Source of the DNA: Dyella marensis
GTDB lineage: Bacteria; Pseudomonadota; Gammaproteobacteria; Xanthomonadales; Rhodanobacteraceae
Direction of reading: 5' to 3'
NCBI RefSeq assembly: GCF_900112865.1
Contig: NZ_FONH01000004.1
Span: forward strand, 79,112-143,111
DNA length: 64,000 nucleotides
Part shown: in pieces, positions 59,902 through 64,000 of the stretch
Position numbering within the stretch: position 1 is the first letter of the stretch
How the letters are laid out: each line of letters opens with the position of its first letter
Translations under genes and position numbers: made by a program
Notes under the pieces: model-generated
Databases searched by the model: none
What the model was told of the DNA's origin: nothing
The model's input: the letters and a program-made list of their open reading frames with translations, nothing else

Positions 59902-62900
59902 ATGCTGACCCCCACCATCATCGCCACCGCCGCGCTCGTCTGGCTCGGCCTGCTGTTCGGCGTCGCCCTGCTCGGGGAACGCCGCCCCGCACTCTTCGAA
60001 AAACGCTGGTCGATCGTCTACGCGCTGTCGCTGGCGATCCATTGCACGTCCTGGACCTTCTACGGCACCGTGACCCAGGCCAGCCGTTCCGGCTGGTGGC
60101 TGCCGCCGACTTTCGTCGGCGCGATCCTGATGTATCTGTTCGGCATCGCGGTGCTGCGCCGGCTGGTGCAGCTGGCGCGCGACTACAACGCCGGGTCGCT
60201 GGCCGACCTGATCGCGGTGCGTCTTGGCCGCCATTCCGGACTCGCCGCGCTGGTGACGGTGGTGGTGCTGATCGGCATCGTCCCGTACATCGCGCTGCAG
60301 CTGAAAGCCGTGGCGATGAGCTTCGCCATGCTCAGCCGCGGGCAGGTGGCGGAGTCGGCGCCGTGGCAGGACAGCGCGCTTTACGTCGCCTTGCTGATGG
60401 CGCTGTTCGCCATGCTGTTCGGCACCCGCCGCGCCTCGACCATGGCGCACAACCGCGGGCTGGTGCTGGCGATGGCGTTCGAGTCGCTGTTCAAGCTGGC
60501 GGCGATGCTGGCCTTGGGTTCGCTGCTGTTCGCACCCTTGCCCGCGGGCGTCGTCGCCGCCGCGCCGCCGCACGACAGCACCGGTTTTCCGGCGATGATC
60601 CTGCTCGGCGCGCTGGCGATGTTCACGCTGCCGCACCAGTTCCATGCCGGCGTGGTGGAGTGCCGCGACAGTGCGCACCTGCGCACCGCACGCTGGCTGT
60701 TCCCGCTGTACATGCTGCTGATCGCGCTGCCGATCCTGCCGCTGGCGCGCCTGGGCGACGCCTGGCTGGCGCCGAGCGGCGTGCCGTCCGATCTCTACGT
60801 GCTGGCGCTGCCGATGGCGCGCGGCCAGCACGGCCTGGCGCTGCTGGCCTTCCTCGGCGGCCTGAGCGCGGCGACCAGCATGGTGGTGGTGGCGACGCTG
60901 GCGTTGAGCCTGATGGTGGTCAATCACCTGATCGCGCCGCTGCGCGTGCAGGCCGGCTGGGGACGCGGCGAGCACGGCGACCTGCGCGGCGAAGTGATCA
61001 ACCAGCGCCGCGTGGCGATCCTCGCGGTGATCCTGCTGGCCTGGGCGTACAGCCGCGTGCTGGCGCGCAACGACGTGCTGGCCGATATCGGCGCGATTTC
61101 GTTCTCCGCGCTGGCGGGTCTCGCGCCGGCGCTGCTGGCGGCGGTGTTTCGGCCGCAGCTTGGGCCGCGCGCGGTGGCGGCCGGGCTGGCCGCCGGCACG
61201 CTGGTGTGGTTGTACGTCTTGCTGCCGGCGATGTTCCCCGCGGGTGCGCCGTGGTGGAGCGGCTGGTCCTACGGATTGCGCTGGTTGTCGCCGGACGGCT
61301 TCGTCGGGCTCGACGAATGGAGTCGCCTCGGCCGTGCCGTCGCGGCAGGGCTGGCCGCCAATATCGCCACCATGCTCGCCGTCGCCGGCTCGCGTTTCGG
61401 CCGTGCGCGCAAGCCCGCGGTGGTGGGCGGCATCGGTATCGCCGAACTGCACGCGCTGGCCTCGCGCTTCCTGCCGGCCGAGCGCGTGGCGCATCTGTTC
61501 GAGGATGCGCCGGCGCAAGGCATCGCCAGCGCGGCGCGGGTGGCCGAGGTCGAACACGAACTGGCGGCAGTGATCGGCGCCGCCTCCGCGCGCCTGCTGC
61601 TGGAAGTAGTGCGGCAGCAGCGCCGCGATGAACTGGAGACGGTCGCCGCCATCGTCGGCGAGGCCGCGCAGGACCTGCGCTTCAACCAGCGCGTACTGGA
61701 GGCGGCGCTGGAGAACATGAGCCAGGGCATCTGCGTGGTCGACGCGGAGCTGCGCCTGGTGGCCTGGAACCGGCGCTATGCCAGCCTGTTCGGTTATCCG
61801 GATGGCTTGCTGCAAGTCGGCCGGCCGGTGGCGGATCTCACCAGATACAACGTCGCGCGCGGCATGATCGGCGCGGGCGACGTCGATGCACGCGTGCAAC
61901 GCAGGCTCACGCACATGCGCGCCGGCACAAGGCACCTGTCCGAGCGCAGTTTTCCCGATGGCACGGTGGTGGAGATCCGCGGCAACCCGATGCCGGGCGG
62001 CGGCTTCGTCGCCACCTTCACCGACGTGACCGCGTTCCGCCATGCCGAGGATGCGCTGCGTGGCGCCAACGAAACGCTGGAGCAGCGCGTGGACGAGCGC
62101 ACGCGCGAGCTGGCTGACGCCACCGCCGAGGCGCAGCGTGCGAACGCGGCGAAGAGCCGTTTCCTCGCGGCGGTGAGCCATGACCTGATGCAGCCGCTGC
62201 ATGCCGCGCAGCTGTTTGCGCACGCGCTGGCCGAGCGCGGCGGCGAGGCAGCCACGGTGCGTCATCTGCAAGGTGCGCTGGCGGCGACGGAAGGTCTGCT
62301 GGCGGGCTTGCTGGACATCGCCCGTCTCGAAGGCGGACGCCTGCGCGCACAGCCGCGCGAATTCGCGCTGGGCGAGGTGCTCGGTCCGCTCGCGGCGGAA
62401 TTCCAGGCGATGGCGGCCGACCGCGGCATGCACCTGAGCGTGGTCGACAGCACGGCGTGGGTGCGCTCGGATCCGCTGCTGCTGCGCCGCGTGCTGCAGA
62501 ACTTCCTGTCCAATGCGCTGCGCTATTCGGAACGCGGGCGCGTGCTGCTCGGCCTGCGCCGCCATGGCGCATGCGTGCGGCTGGAGGTATGGGACACCGG
62601 ACCGGGCATCGCGCCGGAAGAACGCGAGCGCATCTTCCAGGCCTTCCATCGCCTGAATCATGCCGGCGGCCAAGGCCTGGGCCTGGGGCTGTCGATCGCG
62701 CAGCGCATGGCGGCCTTGCTCGACCATCCGCTGGGGCTGCGCTCCTGGCCCGGACGCGGCAGCGTGTTCCATCTCGACGTGCCGCGCGCGCAGCCGGTAT
62801 CCGCGCCGCCGGCCGCCGCGGAAATCGCGCATGGCGTGGCAGCCGGCCGCGCCGTGGTGCTCGACAACGAACCCGCCGCGCGCACGGCGCTGGCCACCCT

Positions 62901-63201
62901 GCTGCAGGGCTGGGGCTGGCAGGTGCATGTCGCCGCGCAGCCGCGCCAGGCGCTGGAGACGCCGTGGCGCCCGGATCTGTATGTGCTCGACTATCACCTC
63001 GATCATGGCGTCACCGGGCTGGACGTGTTGCGTGCGGTGCGTCGCGCGCATCCCGGCGTGCCGGCGCTGATCCTCACCGCCGACCGCGATGGCGAATTGC
63101 GCCAGCGCATCCTGGATGCGGGTGCGATGGTGCTGTACAAGCCGCTCAAGCCGCTGGCGCTGCAGCAGGTGCTGCAGCGGCTGGCCACGGCGATGGCCTG
63201 A
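59902..63201 (+). CDS. SLC5-type sensor hybrid histidine kinase (CrbS/MxtR-like)
   Basis: 1099 residues from the ATG at 59902. Residues 1-490 are a sodium:solute symporter-like (SLC5) domain with about 13 membrane segments (SIVYALSLAIHCTSWTFYGTVTQASRSGWWLPP, YNAGSLADLIAVRLGRHSGLAALV, LPHQFHAGVVECRD). Then a STAC-like linker (500-580), PAS (about 600-720), HisKA with phospho-accepting H760 in AVSHDLMQPLHAAQLF, HATPase (DTGPGIAPEERERIFQAFHR, GLGLGLSIAQRMA), and a C-terminal receiver with D1030 in YVLDYHLDHG. The layout is that of CrbS of Vibrio and MxtR of Pseudomonas, which control acetate use (acs). Its stop codon abuts that of the response regulator gene. Confidence 0.9.
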   Translation: MLTPTIIATAALVWLGLLFGVALLGERRPALFEKRWSIVYALSLAIHCTSWTFYGTVTQASRSGWWLPPTFVGAILMYLFGIAVLRRLVQLARDYNAGSLADLIAVRLGRHSGLAALVTVVVLIGIVPYIALQLKAVAMSFAMLSRGQVAESAPWQDSALYVALLMALFAMLFGTRRASTMAHNRGLVLAMAFESLFKLAAMLALGSLLFAPLPAGVVAAAPPHDSTGFPAMILLGALAMFTLPHQFHAGVVECRDSAHLRTARWLFPLYMLLIALPILPLARLGDAWLAPSGVPSDLYVLALPMARGQHGLALLAFLGGLSAATSMVVVATLALSLMVVNHLIAPLRVQAGWGRGEHGDLRGEVINQRRVAILAVILLAWAYSRVLARNDVLADIGAISFSALAGLAPALLAAVFRPQLGPRAVAAGLAAGTLVWLYVLLPAMFPAGAPWWSGWSYGLRWLSPDGFVGLDEWSRLGRAVAAGLAANIATMLAVAGSRFGRARKPAVVGGIGIAELHALASRFLPAERVAHLFEDAPAQGIASAARVAEVEHELAAVIGAASARLLLEVVRQQRRDELETVAAIVGEAAQDLRFNQRVLEAALENMSQGICVVDAELRLVAWNRRYASLFGYPDGLLQVGRPVADLTRYNVARGMIGAGDVDARVQRRLTHMRAGTRHLSERSFPDGTVVEIRGNPMPGGGFVATFTDVTAFRHAEDALRGANETLEQRVDERTRELADATAEAQRANAAKSRFLAAVSHDLMQPLHAAQLFAHALAERGGEAATVRHLQGALAATEGLLAGLLDIARLEGGRLRAQPREFALGEVLGPLAAEFQAMAADRGMHLSVVDSTAWVRSDPLLLRRVLQNFLSNALRYSERGRVLLGLRRHGACVRLEVWDTGPGIAPEERERIFQAFHRLNHAGGQGLGLGLSIAQRMAALLDHPLGLRSWPGRGSVFHLDVPRAQPVSAPPAAAEIAHGVAAGRAVVLDNEPAARTALATLLQGWGWQVHVAAQPRQALETPWRPDLYVLDYHLDHGVTGLDVLRAVRRAHPGVPALILTADRDGELRQRILDAGAMVLYKPLKPLALQQVLQRLATAMA

Positions 63202-63855
63202 TTACAGCGCGGGTTCGCTCAAGGCGAGCGAGTTCAGCAGCAGGCTGGCCTGGGTGCGGTTGCGCACGCCGAGCTTCTCGAAGATCGCGGTGACATGCGC
63301 CTTCACCGTGCGTTCCTGGATCGACAGGCGGTCGGCGATCTGCTTGTTGAGCAGGCCTTCGCCGAGCAGGGTGAGCACGCGGTATTGCTGTTCGGTGAGC
63401 CGCGCCAGGCGCGTGGCGAGCTCGGTATCCGCCGGATCGGCGGGCAGGGCGGCGACGGCCTGCGCCAGTTCGGCCGGCAGCCAGGTGCCGCAGGCCAGCA
63501 CCGTGCGCACGGCCTCGCTGATTTCCGCCGGCGAAGCGCTCTTGGCGATGAAACCCGCGGCGCCATGGTCGAGCACGCGGCGCACGGTGCGCGCCTCGTC
63601 GTGCGCGGACACCACCAGCACGGCCACGCCCGGATGCTGTCCGCGCAACGCGGCGAGGCCGGACAGGCCCTGGCTGCCCGGCATGTTGAGGTCGAGCAGG
63701 ACCAGGTCGGTGTCGGGTTCGGCGGCCAGCGCGGCGAGGGCGGTCGGCAGGTCGGTGGCTTCGTTGATCACGCAGTCGGCGACGCTCTCCATCACCGCCT
63801 GGCGCAGGGCCGTGCGGAACAGCGGATGGTCGTCGGCGATCAGCAGCGTGGGCAT
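63202..63855 (-). CDS. LuxR-type response regulator (CrbR/ErdR-like)
   Basis: 217 residues from the ATG at 63855. Receiver domain residues 1-120 with D8/D9 acidic pocket (LLIADDHPLFRTALRQ), phospho-acceptor D55 in DLVLLDLNMPGSQGL, and K106 region AAGFIAKSASPAEI. A LuxR helix-turn-helix follows (LTEQQYRVLTLLGEGLLNKQIADRLSIQERTVKAHVTAIFEKLGVRNRTQA, in parts, residues 150-205). The partner is the SLC5 kinase gene, convergent with it and with no base between the two stop codons. In relatives this pair switches on acs and related acetate or ethanol genes; targets here are inferred only. Confidence 0.9.
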   Translation of the reverse strand: MPTLLIADDHPLFRTALRQAVMESVADCVINEATDLPTALAALAAEPDTDLVLLDLNMPGSQGLSGLAALRGQHPGVAVLVVSAHDEARTVRRVLDHGAAGFIAKSASPAEISEAVRTVLACGTWLPAELAQAVAALPADPADTELATRLARLTEQQYRVLTLLGEGLLNKQIADRLSIQERTVKAHVTAIFEKLGVRNRTQASLLLNSLALSEPAL

Positions 63856-63893
63856 GACGAGTGACGTTAGCTTGGGCGGAGCGCTACGCAAAG

Positions 63894-64000
63894 CCCCTCT
63901 CCCCTCGGCGACCCGAAGGTAGTCCCCGTGGGAGAGAGGGGTTGGGGTGAGGGTACGGGCAGCGCGCAAGAGTGATGTGCACCGCTCCGCCCGTACCCTC
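63894..64000. repeat. CCCCTCTCCC-type repeat, copy running off the right edge
   Basis: CCCCTCTCCCC at the left, GGGAGAGAGGGGTTGGGGTG, then GGGTACGGGC and the core GTGATGTGCACCGCTCCG followed by CCCGTACCCTC, as in the copy at 649-766. It differs by an extra about 20-base insertion in the first loop. It is truncated by the window edge. Confidence 0.8.

Noticed and set aside
59746..63051. 1101-codon open frame on the minus strand, antisense to the SLC5 sensor kinase
   Set aside because: His/Gln/Arg-rich shadow frame caused by high GC; no family motifs, while the plus strand has complete domain signatures.

Overview
The window is about 66-70% GC, gene-dense and typical of a gammaproteobacterium of the order Xanthomonadales (Lysobacterales), most likely the Rhodanobacteraceae (Rhodanobacter/Dyella/Frateuria/Luteibacter type). 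Three things point there. The arginine operon uses the acetylated route: N-acetylornithine carbamoyltransferase, acetylcitrulline deacetylase and a fused N-acetylglutamate synthase/kinase. The DksA has a long Ala/Pro/Lys-rich head. The spacers are full of GTAG-type palindromic repeats and of CCCTCTCCC-type repeats common in this order. No tRNA, rRNA, CRISPR array, phage or complete insertion sequence was seen.

Layout. 1-11944 is housekeeping: the start of asnS, an A-type Fe-S carrier, rpsF-rpsR-rplI, dnaB behind two DnaA boxes, alr, radA, a glutathione transferase, a CcsA/YpjD membrane protein, ffh, and rpsP-rimM-trmD-rplS. 11988-15846 holds a FimX-like degenerate GGDEF/EAL protein and the divergent epmB/efp pair. 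15940-19835 is a tightly overlapping run (MtaD-like deaminase, YciI, ubiG, HAD phosphatase, squalene-synthase-like protein). It is followed by folE2, pyrC/yidD, dksA, sufE, cysS and a glycine-zipper envelope protein.

26596-37826 is a roughly 11-kb arginine/proline operon: argF', paiB-like, osmC-like, argG, argE', argA/B fusion, argC, argH, cupin, proB, proA. Its 5' leader contains a small ORF with four Arg codons in its last twelve sense codons, a rho-independent terminator just before argF', and an alternative pairing between the leader stop-codon region and the terminator. This is the layout of ribosome-mediated attenuation and the most interesting feature of the window. A second small Arg-rich ORF precedes argE'.

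37844-59408 is more accessory: an unrecognised 574-residue protein, a phytase-like esterase, kynureninase and ACMS decarboxylase, a FUSC transporter, a TetR regulator next to a perfect 20-bp palindrome and a heme-oxygenase-like gene, EfpL (second EF-P paralogue), an SDR, a five-gene operon with three GNAT acetyltransferases, a secreted lipase-like protein, and a divergent GntP permease / TonB receptor / PHB-depolymerase-like locus that may serve polyhydroxybutyrate use. 59902-63855 is a CrbS/CrbR-type (MxtR/ErdR) solute-sensing two-component pair whose genes meet stop to stop.

Seven copies of one palindromic REP-like element lie at gene ends, and in five cases its terminal CTAC provides the TAG stop codon of the adjoining minus-strand gene. 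At least three other dispersed repeat types fill the remaining larger spacers. Gene calls rest on reading protein motifs and gene context; no database search was possible.
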